Part shown: piece after piece, positions 42,780-51,920 of the stretch
How the letters are laid out: each line of letters begins with the position of its first letter
How positions within the stretch are numbered: position 1 is the stretch's first letter
DNA from: Rhizobium sp. BK313
GTDB lineage: Bacteria; Pseudomonadota; Alphaproteobacteria; Rhizobiales; Rhizobiaceae
Length of the DNA stretch: 64,000 nt
Direction: 5' to 3'
NCBI RefSeq assembly: GCF_014193655.1
Contig: NZ_JACHZQ010000001.1
Span: 868,001-932,000, forward strand
Made by a program: the position numbers and the translations under genes
The notes under the pieces: model-generated
What the model was told of the DNA's origin: nothing
What the model saw: only the letters and a program-made list of their open reading frames with translations
The model's database searches: none

Positions 42780-42786
42780 CAGCACA

Positions 42787-43014
42787 ATGGCAAGATATTT
42801 CTTTCACATCCGTAACACTGGCGCCTGCGAAAAAGACGACGAGGGTTTCGAACTACCTGGCATCGAGGCGGTGAAAAATCTTCGCATGGCAGTACGCAAA
42901 TTGGTCATGCATATGGCGACGCACGGCGAGCCGATAGTTGGGTTATCCTTTGAGGTCGCCGACGAAAAGGGCGACATCGTGCTGGTGTTGCCATTTGAAT
43001 CTGACCTTGACTGA
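42787..43014 (+). CDS. DUF6894 family protein
   Basis: A 75-residue paralogue of the protein at 40395-40625: MARYFFHIRNTGACEKDDEG, FELPGIEAVKNLRMAVRK, and SFEVADEKGDIVLVLPFESD. No ribosome-binding site is possible in the seven bases between promoter and ATG, again pointing to a leaderless mRNA. Confidence 0.85.
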   Translation: MARYFFHIRNTGACEKDDEGFELPGIEAVKNLRMAVRKLVMHMATHGEPIVGLSFEVADEKGDIVLVLPFESDLD

Positions 43015-43015
43015 T

Positions 43016-43110
43016 CAGTGAAGCCGTTCGCTTTGAGATGCTTTAATCGCGGAGTAGTTTGCCAAGCGTTAGTTGATGCCGCTGCCTATGCGAAGATGTT
43101 GGCATAAAGC
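43016..43110 (-). pseudogene. tail remnant of a paralogue of the 71-residue protein
   Basis: Minus-strand reading gives SISKRTASLISQS, nearly the same as LSKRTASLISQV at the end of the protein at 40606-40821, with a stop codon just before. The rest of the gene is not recognisable. Confidence 0.6.
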
Positions 43111-43272
43111 GATCACCCTAAACCGCGGCAAGGTCGGTTCGGCCCGTCGCACCCCCACGCGACGGGCCTGCTGCGTCGTCAGACTTGGTCATTGCCGACC
43201 CAGCCGCGAGTTCCGGAACGCCCCCGGCACCTCGCGCGTCACCAAGTTGCCGAAAATCTGTTGCTGACGCAA

Positions 43273-43356
43273 GTGACCCGCCGCAGGGGCTGAGAGACGA
43301 TGTTTCGCGGCGGGTCGGGGAAACCGAACCGGGAAGGCTGGTTGATCTCCTTGCCT
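43273..43356 (-). ncRNA. candidate EcfG-dependent small RNA, element D
   Basis: Unit of about 80 nt with the same start architecture as A-C. It ends in a perfect 10-bp stem GACCCGCCGC / GCGGCGGGTC but without a U tract (ACTTGCG follows), so termination is uncertain. The loop contains CTCTCAGCCCC. A 70-codon frame overlaps it but lacks family resemblance. No same-strand gene starts within several hundred bases. Confidence 0.4.
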
Positions 43357-43360
43357 ATTG

Positions 43361-43385
43361 AACATTTCGGCGGAAACAAAGTTCC
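43361..43385 (-). promoter_or_regulatory. EcfG-type promoter of element D
   Basis: GGAAC-N16-TGTT preceded by G, as in elements A-C. Confidence 0.5.
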
Positions 43386-43556
43386 CACTCATTGCAGGCA
43401 CGTCGACAGCGCGAACTCGACTCTTTGACTTTTCGGTGCGCTCAATAAGCTAAAGACACCGAAATCGCAGGCACCTCTCCGCGAAATCGAAAAGCACTAC
43501 CCACCAGGCCGCGCAAGCCGCGCGATCCTGGCCAGCCACGACTTCCTTTCGACCCA

Positions 43557-44564
43557 ATGCGGGACCGTATCGAGCCGTGCCTTGCTTTGTCCGTCGCCAA
43601 GCCGCCGAAGGGGCCGGAATGGGTCTATGAGATCAAGTGAGATGGTTATCGCCTGGCTGTCCATATCGAGCCGCAGGGCGTTCGCATCCTGGCGCGGGGC
43701 GGCCACGATTGGACGCGCAGCTTTCCGGCTATCGCAGAAGCTGCGCGCGGGATTGGTGGGACCGCGATCCTCGACGGCGAGGCGGTCGTGCTCGACGAGG
43801 TCGGTCGATCGGATTTCGATGCCCTTCAACTGGCGCTCGGCGGACGCGGCTGGAAACCGAGTAGGAGTGAAGCGATCTTCTACGCTTTCGACCTCCTTTA
43901 TTTCGACGGCCACGATCTGCGCCAAATGGCGCTATCCGAGCGCCGCCAAATATTGTCCGGATTGGTCAAGGCGGATGCCGGCGTTATACGGCTGTCGGAA
44001 GAGATTGAGGGCGACGGCGACGTTCTTCTCGCAGCGGCATGCGAACACGGCCTTGAAGGCATCATCGGCAAGAAGTTGGACGCGCCCTATCATTCCGATC
44101 GGCGCGGCGACTGGGTGAAGATCAAATGCATCCAGAGCGACAGCTTTTTCATCGTCGGATATGAGCCGTCGACGGCTGCTCGGGGTGGTATAGGCCGGCT
44201 AATACCGGCTGCGCGCAAGGGCAATAACCTCGTCTATGTTGGCGGGGTAGGGACCGGGTTTAAGCTGCGCGAAACGATAAAGCTGCGCAAGGATCTCGAT
44301 ACCCTGAAGACGTCGAAGCCACCTGTCCCCGTCAAGCGCAAGGGCGCCATATGGGTGCAACCGACACTTATCGCCGAGATCGAATATCGCGCCTGGACCG
44401 AGGACCAAATACTGCGGCACGCTACGCTGGCATTTTCGAGAGCATCTATCGATCCGGGAGGAATGCAGCCGGACGGGCCGATCCCGGAATACTATCCGCA
44501 GGTATCTGCGTGCGGGCGACGTGGAGCCGAAGTTCAACGTCCCGGAGCGGCCGAGCAAGCTTGA
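43557..44564 (+). pseudogene. LigD-type ATP-dependent DNA ligase, inactivated at the catalytic motif
   Basis: The frame encodes the ligase domain of bacterial LigD: IEPCLALSVAKPPKGPEWVY then EIK, TGA (43638-43640), DGYRLAVHIEPQG, LDGEAVVLDEVG, FYAFDLLYFDGHDLR, GLEGIIGKK, RRGDWVKIKC and YVGGVGTGF. The stop falls directly after the nucleotidyl-accepting Lys of motif I (K-x-DG-x-R); many homologues have Trp (TGG) there, so one G to A change explains it. A frame from 43788 remains open but lacks motif I. The C-terminal end is eroded into the IS21 remnant. The N-terminal polymerase and nuclease domains and ku are absent. Confidence 0.85.
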
Positions 44565-45905
44565 CCCGTTTGCGGATCGGTTATCGGCCTGGCTGAAGAC
44601 GGAATCCAATAAGAGCCGCAAGCAGAAGGACGATAAAGCAGTTGCATTCTGGTCTGGTGAGCCCTGGGGTATGACGGCTCCTACTGCCGCGTTGCGGCCT
44701 TTGCTCGAGAATGGAAAGCGGACCGGCAGAGAGAACTCCAGACGACCGGTCGTGGGACGTACGTACCTTTGGCGTTTGAGCCCGGCGAAGCCTTCCAGTT
44801 CGATTGGTGGGAGGATTGGGCGGTCATTGGCAATGAGCGCACCAAGCTGCAGATTGCTCACACGAAGCCGAGCTACAGCCGCGCCTTTGTTGTCCGGGCC
44901 TATCTGCCGCCGACGCACGAGATGCTGTTCGACGCGCACAATCATGCGTTCCGCGTCTTCGGCGGCATCGTGGCATCTACGACAACACGCGCACGACGAC
45001 CGACAAGATTGGCCGAGGAAAGGAGCGTGACGTTAACGTCCGCTTCTTTGGCAATGGCCAGCCACTATGTGATCGAACCCGAGTTTCTGCAATCCTGCGT
45101 CCGGCTGGAAGAAGGGACAAGTCGAGAAGAATGTTCAGGATGCCCGTCATCGTTTCTTTCAACCGATCGTACGCTTTCCATCGCTGGAAGACCTGAACGA
45201 CTGGCTTGAGCTTCGCTGCAAGGAGTTCTGGGCAAAGACCCCACATGGTCAGATGCGCGGCACTATTGCCGACATCTGGGCCGAAGAAGCGCTGGCTCTC
45301 ATGCCCGTTTCCAGGCCGTTCGACGGGTTTGTCGAATATACGAAACGGGTCACCCCAACCTGCATAGTGCATCTGGAGCGCAACCGCTATAGAGTCCGGC
45401 ATCCTTTGCCAACCGACCGGTAAGCCTTCGAGTCTACCCGGATCGTGTCGTTGTCTAGAAGGCCAGATCGTCTGCGAGCACCGCCGCGTCATCGATCGTT
45501 CCCATGACCGACCAGGGCCGACGATTTACGACGGCATTATCTGGCGGTCGTGCAACGCAAGCCGGGTGCCCTCCGCAACGGTGCAACGTTCGCCGAGCTA
45601 CCCGACGCATTCAAGAACCTGCTGCAATATCCGCTCAAGAAGCCGGGCGGCGACCGCGAGATGGTCGATATCGTGGCTCTTGTCCGTCAGCACGATGAAC
45701 AAGCTGTGCTGTCGGCGGTCGATATGGCGCTGAAGTCCGGTGTTCCGACCAAGACCCGTGTGTTGAACCTGCTGCATCGCCTCGTGGATGGGAAATCCTT
45801 CACGCCACCGACCCTCGACGCACCCCAGGCACTGACGCTCACCAACGAGCCCAAGGCAAATGTCGAACAGTACGACACCTTGAGAAAGACGGAGGCTCGC
45901 CATGC
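44489..45905 (+). mobile_element. IS21-family remnant: broken istA and start of istB
   Basis: Pieces of an IstA transposase in several frames: IRRYLRAGDVEPKFNVPERP near 44490, FEPGEAFQFDWWEDWAVIG near 44775 (first catalytic Asp in FDW), SYSRAFVVRAYLPPTHEMLF and HNHAFRVFGGI, then frame changes near 44980 and 45090, and the intact C-terminal part QRKPGALRNGATFAELP to LTNEPKANVEQYDTLR at 45550-45900. IstB begins at 45902 (MRHNPASGAI) and is cut after about ten codons by the IS110 fragment. Not functional. Confidence 0.82.
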
Positions 45906-45935
45906 GTCATAATCCGGCAAGTGGGGCGATAAGGA

Positions 45936-46380
45936 ACTTGACTCACGCCCATCGGATCACCGTCATCGCGCCGATGATCAGAAGCCGCCGGATGTCACGC
46001 TGGCCCATCTTCGACGTTCGGCCGAGAACCTGCTTTCCTCCACTCGAATGCTGCCTGGGGGACAAGACCGAGCCAGGCCGCAAAGTCTCGCCCCTTTTGG
46101 AATGTCGTCATGGCCGGGGCGAACTCCTCGATCGCCATTGCGGTGATCGGTCCCATTCCGGGCATGGACGTCAGTCGGGCCGGATTCTCTAAACGTTTCG
46201 CTTCGGATCTGAGCGCCTTCTCCAAGGTGGCAATACGACAGGAGAGCACGTCGATCTGCTCAAGATAAAGCCGAGCGGTTTCCACGACGAGGAGCTCAAG
46301 ACCAGCGTTGTCAACTGGACGAGGAGCGGCGTGTTGGCAACGCGGCGAATGAAGCAAGGCCAACTGGTCTACCAAGAAGC
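45936..46380 (-). mobile_element. IS110-family transposase fragment
   Basis: Minus-strand pieces match the C-terminal Tnp_IS116/110/902 domain: ARLYLEQIDVLSCRIATLEK, LTSMPGMGPITAMAIEEF, GRDFAAWLGLVP, then after a frame change KMGQRDIRRLLIIGAMTVIR. The N-terminal DEDD part is missing. It has cut into the istB start, so it arrived after the IS21 element. Confidence 0.78.
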
Positions 46381-46463
46381 TCCGTGATCCAAGGCGGTGT
46401 CCCAGTGCGTCTCAGCTGCAATCAGGTCTTTCCGGACACGCGTCCCAGTTCTCTCTGTCTCAA

Positions 46464-46489
46464 GGAACTTCGAATGTCAGTTTGGAGTT
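46464..46489 (+). promoter_or_regulatory. possible EcfG-type promoter
   Basis: GGAAC, 19 bases, TT (GAGTTCC), 87 bases before the ATG at 46577. One base longer spacing than most sites here. Confidence 0.4.
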
Positions 46490-46576
46490 CCTGTATCGTC
46501 GGCTTCGGAGAAACCAATCCCAGCAAGTGACCCTTCCAAAGAACCTGTCGCGGAGCTCCCCTCACGGCTTGAGGCT

Positions 46577-46762
46577 ATGACGGATGATGAGGTCTTTGCC
46601 GCAATGGACGCGCTGGAAACGGCGAGCGGAGATTCGCAAGATGCCAAGCGGGAGGAGATTCTTTCGCGTATCGCGATGATCGAGGATGAAATCGAACGGC
46701 GCTTTTCCGGGCAAGTACTCGCGCCATATCGCAATTGGAAGAAAAGCCGGCCGCTGCTGTGA
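46577..46762 (+). CDS. hypothetical 61-residue protein
   Basis: Starts MTDDEVFAAMDALETASGD and is helical and charged (AKREEILSRIAMIEDEIERR). The frame is open further upstream into the IS remnant, but the promoter-like site makes the internal ATG the better start. No family recognised. Followed 45 bases later by another small gene. Confidence 0.45.
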   Translation: MTDDEVFAAMDALETASGDSQDAKREEILSRIAMIEDEIERRFSGQVLAPYRNWKKSRPLL

Positions 46763-46807
46763 GCACGTTCGTCGCCGCGGCGGGCAGAAACAACCAAGGA
46801 GGAAACG

Positions 46808-47095
46808 ATGAGCACTTCTGACACAACGACTGACCACAAGACGATCCAGAAGTGGGCGGAAGCGCGGGACGGGCGTCCTTCGGTGATCCGCACGAAAGGG
46901 AAGGGCGGCGTGCTTCGCATCGACTTCGGAGAGAAGGACGAGGAGTTGGAGGAAGTCAGCTGGGATGAGTTCTTCAAGATCTTCGACCAGAACAAGCTGG
47001 CGTTCCTTTACCAGGACAAGACGAAGGACGGAAAGACTAGCCGCTTCAGCAAATTTGTTGAGCGGGATCGAATTGGCGGTGCCAAGAAATCATGA
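46808..47095 (+). CDS. conserved hypothetical 95-residue protein
   Basis: Starts [20 protein letters not shown] with AAGGAGG well placed. [40 protein letters not shown] and [17 protein letters not shown] match a small soluble family widespread in bacteria (sometimes mislabelled glucan branching enzyme) with no known function. Often seen near stress genes. Confidence 0.7.
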   Translation: MSTSDTTTDHKTIQKWAEARDGRPSVIRTKGKGGVLRIDFGEKDEELEEVSWDEFFKIFDQNKLAFLYQDKTKDGKTSRFSKFVERDRIGGAKKS

Positions 47096-47241
47096 TCCTG
47101 GTCTGATCGGAGCCTGAGCGGGAATGGATAGGTTTTTCGGGTAAGGACCGTGCTGCGATCAGCCTAGCCCGCCCCGCTCGATCGCACAGGTTACGTCGAC
47201 TGGGTATCGGCTTTGCACTACCAGCGAGCAGTGTCTGCCGG

Positions 47242-47675
47242 TCATTCGGATTTCTGCGGGTGGCGGCCATTCGGTCTGGAACAGCGTCGCGTGGACAAAG
47301 GATGATGACTGCCCCCAACGGACGATGATAGGTCAATCAACGAGGTAATAGCGGTGTGCAGTTTTTCCGGCTCTGCGGGCTTTGGCAGCAAGATACCGGC
47401 TTTGAAGTAGGCATGAAGGTCCGCAGAGGAACTTCCCGAATACAAGATAAATGGCACCGACCGATCGCTGAGTGTGCGCGCAAAGTCCGTACAATAGCCA
47501 TCCCGCAATTGCGGGTCGACGATGGCTAAGGCGGGGTGTTGGCCTTAAGCCACTCATCTGCGTCATTGCAGCTCGAAAATGTCGCGACATCGGTCCATCC
47601 GGCTCGATGCAACAGATCCTCGACGTCAATGGCAATGAGTGGCTCATCCTCAAGCAGGAGTATAGGACCGGACAT
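47242..47675 (-). pseudogene. single-domain response regulator, frameshifted
   Basis: MSGPILLLEDEPLIAIDVED starts a receiver domain in one frame up to WLKANTPP; the rest is in the next frame (LAIVDPQLRDGYCTDFARTL with the phosphoacceptor Asp, FILYSGSSS, and LLPKPAEPEKLHTAI with the conserved Lys). Loss of one G near 47528 in a CCCCGCC context accounts for the break. Stand-alone receivers of this type often work in phosphorelays with HWE kinases. Confidence 0.72.
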
Positions 47676-47816
47676 GTCAGCTCCACTCTGCATTCGGTAG
47701 GAGGCGAAATTGGAAACCACTCGCCCGATACGATAGCACACAACCCTCAAATTCAAAGCGTCATTCAGTTGGGTCGAAAATATCCTTTCACAAATTTTGT
47801 GACGTGGCCTCCAGAC

Positions 47817-47841
47817 GGAACACTTGGAAGGTGACCGTGTT
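47817..47841 (+). promoter_or_regulatory. EcfG-type promoter for DUF982 gene
   Basis: GGAAC-N16-TGTT, 23 bases before the ATG at 47865. Confidence 0.65.
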
Positions 47842-47864
47842 AGTTGTCAGTGGGAGACAAGCCG

Positions 47865-48113
47865 ATGACGCACATTTCTATAACGCCGATCCAAGTGAAG
47901 GTCTTAGCCGGCGGTGGATTAAAAAAAGCCTCAACCGTCCATGACCTCAAGATGATCTTGCTGCATTATTGGCCGGCGACCGACGGGCCATCCTTCGTCA
48001 ACGCTTTGGTAGCGTGTCAAGAAGCGCTGGACGGCGGCAAGTCCGTGGAGAAGGCACGAGAAGCATTCTTTATGGCCGCTCGTGAGGCTGATGTCACCGT
48101 TGTCGGCGAGTAA
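47865..48113 (+). CDS. DUF982 family protein, divergent member
   Basis: An 82-residue protein of the DUF982 type: MTHISITPIQVKVLAGGG, LKMILLHYWPATDG with the Trp-Pro motif, and VEKAREAFFMAAREADVTVV at the end. More diverged than the other copies. GGGAG precedes the ATG. Unknown function; EcfG-type promoter upstream. Confidence 0.8.
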   Translation: MTHISITPIQVKVLAGGGLKKASTVHDLKMILLHYWPATDGPSFVNALVACQEALDGGKSVEKAREAFFMAAREADVTVVGE

Positions 48114-48218
48114 GCAAATATTCCTGCGAGCGGGTATCACAAGATAGCCCCACGAGATTTTGTTGAACGGAGCATTGAGTACCGTCGGGCGTGACTGATG
48201 AGCTTTGAAAAGCGGCAT

Positions 48219-48246
48219 CCAAAAGCCCGGCGATGTGGCCGGGCTT
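48219..48246 (-). terminator. intrinsic terminator of the DUF2382 gene
   Basis: Perfect 9-bp stem AAGCCCGGC / GCCGGGCTT with a six-base loop, followed by TTGG on the minus strand, 25 bases after the stop codon of the gene at 48271-49212. Confidence 0.72.
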
Positions 48247-48270
48247 GCGCATCAAGGCGAGCTATTCCGT

Positions 48271-49212
48271 CTAGTCGCGTCGGAAGCCCTGATCCTGGCT
48301 CTGGCCGAACCGATTCTGCGACTGCGACTGACCGCCGGTCGGCTTATCGTCGCCTTCCACCTCCGTCTTTCGGACGGTGTCGTTCACGGTCTCTGTGCGG
48401 TCACTGGCAGTCTTGCGGGGGGCCATTTCCTCGATGACACTGGCGTCCTTCGGAACAACGGCCTCTTCGTGATGCTCCTCGGCCAAGATTGTACGATCCT
48501 GGAAGGAGCGGTCAGCATCCGTCAGGGGGCGGTCCAAGGTCCGACGCTCGGTCTCGGCGTTTTCGTCGCGAAGTTTGACGTCCTCATGAACGGGCGTTTC
48601 GATCGTATATGCGCGGACACGTACCGAACCATTGTTGACGTCGCGTTTGCCGACGCGGAGTTTCTCCTCGACCACGGGAATCGTTTCGTCGCGATCCGTA
48701 GCGAACGCATCCTCACGCGAGGCGGCAGCCTGCTGCGTGCGCTCGATAGAGCTCACACCGGCATTGCGTTCGTAGCTCGCGAACGCTTCGTTCGACCGCT
48801 GGGCATCCCAACCTTCCTTGCGCCAGGTATCGGCACGCTCGTCGATATCGATCGAACCTTGGTCGTCGAGGATATCGTGCGCCGTCTCGTAGCTTGCATC
48901 GTCGACCTGTACGCAGACCAGGAACCCGCCGCGGCGAAGACCTTCGGCGTAGGTCGCGCGGTCTTCTTCAGGGAAGAACCAGTCCGACAGACTCGCCCAG
49001 AAGCCAGAGCGGTCGTCGCTAGCTGTTGTCGCTAAATCGCTATCGGACTCATAATCCGGCATAAAACGGATGGCGCGCTCGGGAATGCCCGCCCCCTTCA
49101 GACGTTCGACGGCGCTCTTGGCGTCAGAACGGCTGTCGAAGAATGCCGTCAGGGTGTTATTCGCGGTGCTCGCCGCCACCGACGAGGTGGTCTCATTGTA
49201 GGTGCTAACCAT
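48271..49212 (-). CDS. DUF2382 / YsnF-like general stress protein
   Basis: A 313-residue protein. Residues about 18-115 are a general-stress-protein-17M-type domain (TLTAFFDSRSDAKSAVERLK, RATYAEGLRRGGFLVCVQV); about 175-285 is the DUF2382 (YsnF/AvaK) domain with ETIPVVEEKLRVGKRDVNNG, ETPVHEDVKL and EEAVVPKDASVIEE. The C-terminus is low-complexity Gln/Ser. This combination is typical of stress-induced soil bacterial proteins of unknown biochemical role. Exact EcfG-type promoter upstream and a terminator downstream make it a complete single-gene unit. Confidence 0.88.
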   Translation of the reverse strand: MVSTYNETTSSVAASTANNTLTAFFDSRSDAKSAVERLKGAGIPERAIRFMPDYESDSDLATTASDDRSGFWASLSDWFFPEEDRATYAEGLRRGGFLVCVQVDDASYETAHDILDDQGSIDIDERADTWRKEGWDAQRSNEAFASYERNAGVSSIERTQQAAASREDAFATDRDETIPVVEEKLRVGKRDVNNGSVRVRAYTIETPVHEDVKLRDENAETERRTLDRPLTDADRSFQDRTILAEEHHEEAVVPKDASVIEEMAPRKTASDRTETVNDTVRKTEVEGDDKPTGGQSQSQNRFGQSQDQGFRRD

Positions 49213-49235
49213 CTGATATCTCCTTCTGCGAGCCT

Positions 49236-49260
49236 AACGAAGGCGATTCCCGATAGTTCC
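49236..49260 (-). promoter_or_regulatory. EcfG-type promoter for DUF2382 gene
   Basis: GGAAC-N16-CGTT, exact consensus, 23 bases before the start codon. Confidence 0.75.
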
Positions 49261-49643
49261 CGAAAAATCCAGGTCGGGATCGAAGCGGCTCGTTATGACT
49301 TGCACACGCGACAACCCGTCCTGTCGAAAGCGGTAAGGCGACCCCGTCGCGATCTGGAAAAGTTGGGCGGACGAGGTGACTGGGTTCGGTATGGAAAGCC
49401 GATATCATGTCGCCGAGAAAAACCGCAGCGACCTTGCGCGTGCGATCTCCGATTTCCTGCGGTCCGAGATGGAAACACGCCGGATGTAGGTGGCCAGAAA
49501 TGTACTGACGCAGAGACGCTGTTTGACTGGTGTGGCTCGGTCTCGGTGCCCACCAGACTTGAACGCTATTTCGGTCGAACAGCTGCGATGGAGCGCGCAG
49601 TGTGGGTGACACGTTCGGTGTCGGCAAAGGGGCTTACGGACGC
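49261..49643. other. intergenic stretch without a supported gene
   Basis: Overlapping shadow frames in several phases on both strands but no recognisable product. Confidence 0.35.
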
Positions 49644-49890
49644 CTACGTCCAGATGGGAGCGATGCCAACCTTCGCCTGCGCTCCCCATCTGCCGGACTG
49701 TCGCGCGCTAGAGAGCCCGAAGGTCTTCTTCGTCGGCTCGTAACTGAGCTTCTGCCGGTCCTTGAGGGCCTTGCAGGCCCGACCGCTCGGCTGCAGAAAT
49801 ATGCACGAAAACATCCGGCGAACCATCGTCCGGTTGAATGAACCCATAACCCTTTTCAGAGTTGAACCTCTTACCAGTACCCGTTGCCAC
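49644..49890 (-). pseudogene. cold-shock protein (CspA family) pseudogene
   Basis: Reads [20 protein letters not shown] then [20 protein letters not shown], the cold-shock domain with both RNA-binding motifs, but the start is GTG, the conserved Trp of VKWFN is Arg (GKRFN), and after SGLQ the frame breaks: the continuation [12 protein letters not shown] is in another frame. Degenerate in three respects, so not a working gene. Confidence 0.7.
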
Positions 49891-50909
49891 CTGAAGTCCT
49901 CGCATGCTTCCTGCAGATCGAGAATTAGGGCGCGAAAGCGCGCCCGACAAAACCCCTGCCCAAGGGAACGATTATGGTCGAGGAGTGCGGCATCGCCCAA
50001 TAGCTCAACGACCACGAAAGCCCGAAGCGTTACGAACGGTTCCCGTCGGTGTTGTGCTTGAAAGGAGTACGACCATGGGAACCAACGACACAAATGCCAC
50101 CCCGAGCAACGTCGCCCGAAAGACGTAAGGACGATACCGGAAAAGCCCGAGCCGGGCGACAAGGAATCGCTTGCTCCTCCTACCGTGCAAAGGCCGGGAG
50201 CCAAGGATATGAAAGCGAGCGCCCGATCGTCAATCCGGTGACGGGCGGCGCGCTTTGACGTGGCGGCCATGCTCCACCCTGTCTCGTGGGCTACCAAACC
50301 TTTGCTGATGTTTGGTCGAGAGATTGCCGAGTACTACAAGACTGAGATGCAAAGCGGCTGCCCTTGCCCCTTGACCATAGATCGCCAGAGGAATTTGAAA
50401 CCCAACTCGTCCAGTAGGCGGTCCGGCTCGGAGGACCTCATTGGTTCGAAGCCCTGATACACCAGAGGCGCTGCGGTTCCTCTACGTCATGTGCCGGCGC
50501 TGTCCAACAGCGGCGGGCAGCGTGGTCGCGCGCGACGCCAAGCGGGCCTTGTCATATCCTGGAAGCGCAGAATAGCTCATCATTTCCGAATACGGAGCGT
50601 ACCGACGACGCGGGCGAGGGATGTCGCCGGTTCGGATAGAAATGTTATAGAGCAAACGGCTGGCACCAGTCTCCCAAACTTGCAAGCTGGCCCACCCCTA
50701 GTCCGCGGAGCGCGGCGTCGCGCCTTCTGGATTGAGAACCTCGGCGATCAAAGGGCTTAAGGACGCAGGCAGCGGTCGCTGGGAAATGACGGTCGGCTTT
50801 GTGTCGAAGTAGAGATCAATGAAACTCTGCGCTATGTCGATCGGGCGAGGTCGCGAGCATGCCGCGACAAGACTCGGAAATTTGACATTGGTATTCCATC
50901 ACCAGCAAC
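49891..50909. other. stretch without intact genes
   Basis: About 1 kb of short frames. At 50075 a frame MGTNDTNATPSNVARKT with AAGGAG upstream stops early, and a likely continuation (IPEKPEPGDKESLAPPTVQR) lies in another frame to 50233, suggesting a frameshifted small gene. The rest, including the control region of the LysR gene's 3' side, is unrecognised. Confidence 0.35.
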
Positions 50910-51836
50910 CTACCTCGCCCTGGCCGGCGCGGTAAAGGCGGTGATCGCTGCCTCGGCATGCCCCGCCTCGCGTAAGAGACGCCGGGTGAGTTCCACTGTC
51001 GGTCCGCTCAAGGCACCGTCAGGTCGGATAAGGTGGAATGAAACGTGGTAGTCCAACGACCGGTCGGAAATCGGAACCAGGCTACCGCAAGCCAGCGCTG
51101 CATCTGAAAGCGGCGGCCGCGCCAACGCAATGCCTACACCCTGAACACAGGCATCAATGACAAGATTATAGTCCTCGAACCGACGATCCTGGCCGCGAGG
51201 CAGATACTCGACATCATCGACCGCGAGCCAGCGGCGCCAACCCTCAATATTGGAATCGTGCAGGATCGGCATCTTGAGCAGCGATTGCGCGTCGCGGTCC
51301 TGCCCGAGCCGCTCCATCAAGGAAGGGGCCGCAATCGGAAACGATTTCTCGTGCCACAGAGCCATGGCGCGTACACCGGCCCACGGCCCCTTTCCGCAAC
51401 GAATGGCAAGGTCAGTTCCTTCGCTAAAATCCGCCAGCCGATGCTCGAGCACAAGATCGAGGTGAATGTCGTCGCGTTCAAGCTTTGGCAAACGCGAGAA
51501 GAGCCATAAGGAGGCGACAGAAGGCGTCAGGGAAAGACGAACCGTTGTCTTGTTTCGCCGGGGCACCCAACGCTCGTCGGTATCGCTAAGGAGAGCAAGC
51601 GCCTCTTGCGTCCGGGCAAAGAAGCGCATGCCCTCCGGAGTAAGGCTGACACCGCGAGCCTGGCGCGCGAAAAGCCGAACGCCTAACCAGCGCTCCAATC
51701 GTGATATTTGCCGGGAAACCGCACCATGCGTGACGCCGCCCTGTTCAGCGGCCGCGGAGAATGAGCCAAGGCGTGCGGCTCGGGAAAAGGTTTCAAGCGT
51801 ATCGAGCGGTGGAAGGGTTTGCGAGCTATGAACCAT
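50910..51836 (-). CDS. LysR-family transcriptional regulator
   Basis: A 308-residue GcvA-like regulator. The helix-turn-helix is LETFSRAARLGSFSAAAEQG followed by AVSRQISRLERWLGVRLFAR; the effector domain follows (LTPSVASLWLFSRLPKLER). Start is the ATG of MVHSS; a GTG two codons earlier is in frame. Divergent from a DMT-type exporter 84 bases away, which it most likely controls. Confidence 0.88.
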   Translation of the reverse strand: MVHSSQTLPPLDTLETFSRAARLGSFSAAAEQGGVTHGAVSRQISRLERWLGVRLFARQARGVSLTPEGMRFFARTQEALALLSDTDERWVPRRNKTTVRLSLTPSVASLWLFSRLPKLERDDIHLDLVLEHRLADFSEGTDLAIRCGKGPWAGVRAMALWHEKSFPIAAPSLMERLGQDRDAQSLLKMPILHDSNIEGWRRWLAVDDVEYLPRGQDRRFEDYNLVIDACVQGVGIALARPPLSDAALACGSLVPISDRSLDYHVSFHLIRPDGALSGPTVELTRRLLREAGHAEAAITAFTAPARAR

Positions 51837-51920
51837 AATCACATCAGATCATTGATTGCGGTGCTTTTCAAGCCGTGCTTCGAAAGCGTAATTCAGCTGG
51901 ATTAACGGATGGAGGCGACG

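Noticed and set aside
43130..43175. Hairpin GGCCCGTCGC / GCGACGGGCC with a CACCCCC loop
   Set aside because: Resembles the terminator stems of elements A-C but has no T tract on either side and no EcfG-type promoter in reach.
43189..43401. 70-residue minus-strand frame covering element D
   Set aside because: No family resemblance, begins inside the promoter box, and the stretch is better explained by the promoter plus hairpin.
46397..46576. Upstream extension of the 61-residue gene
   Set aside because: The extra 60 codons overlap the IS110 debris and the promoter-like site; the internal ATG is preferred.
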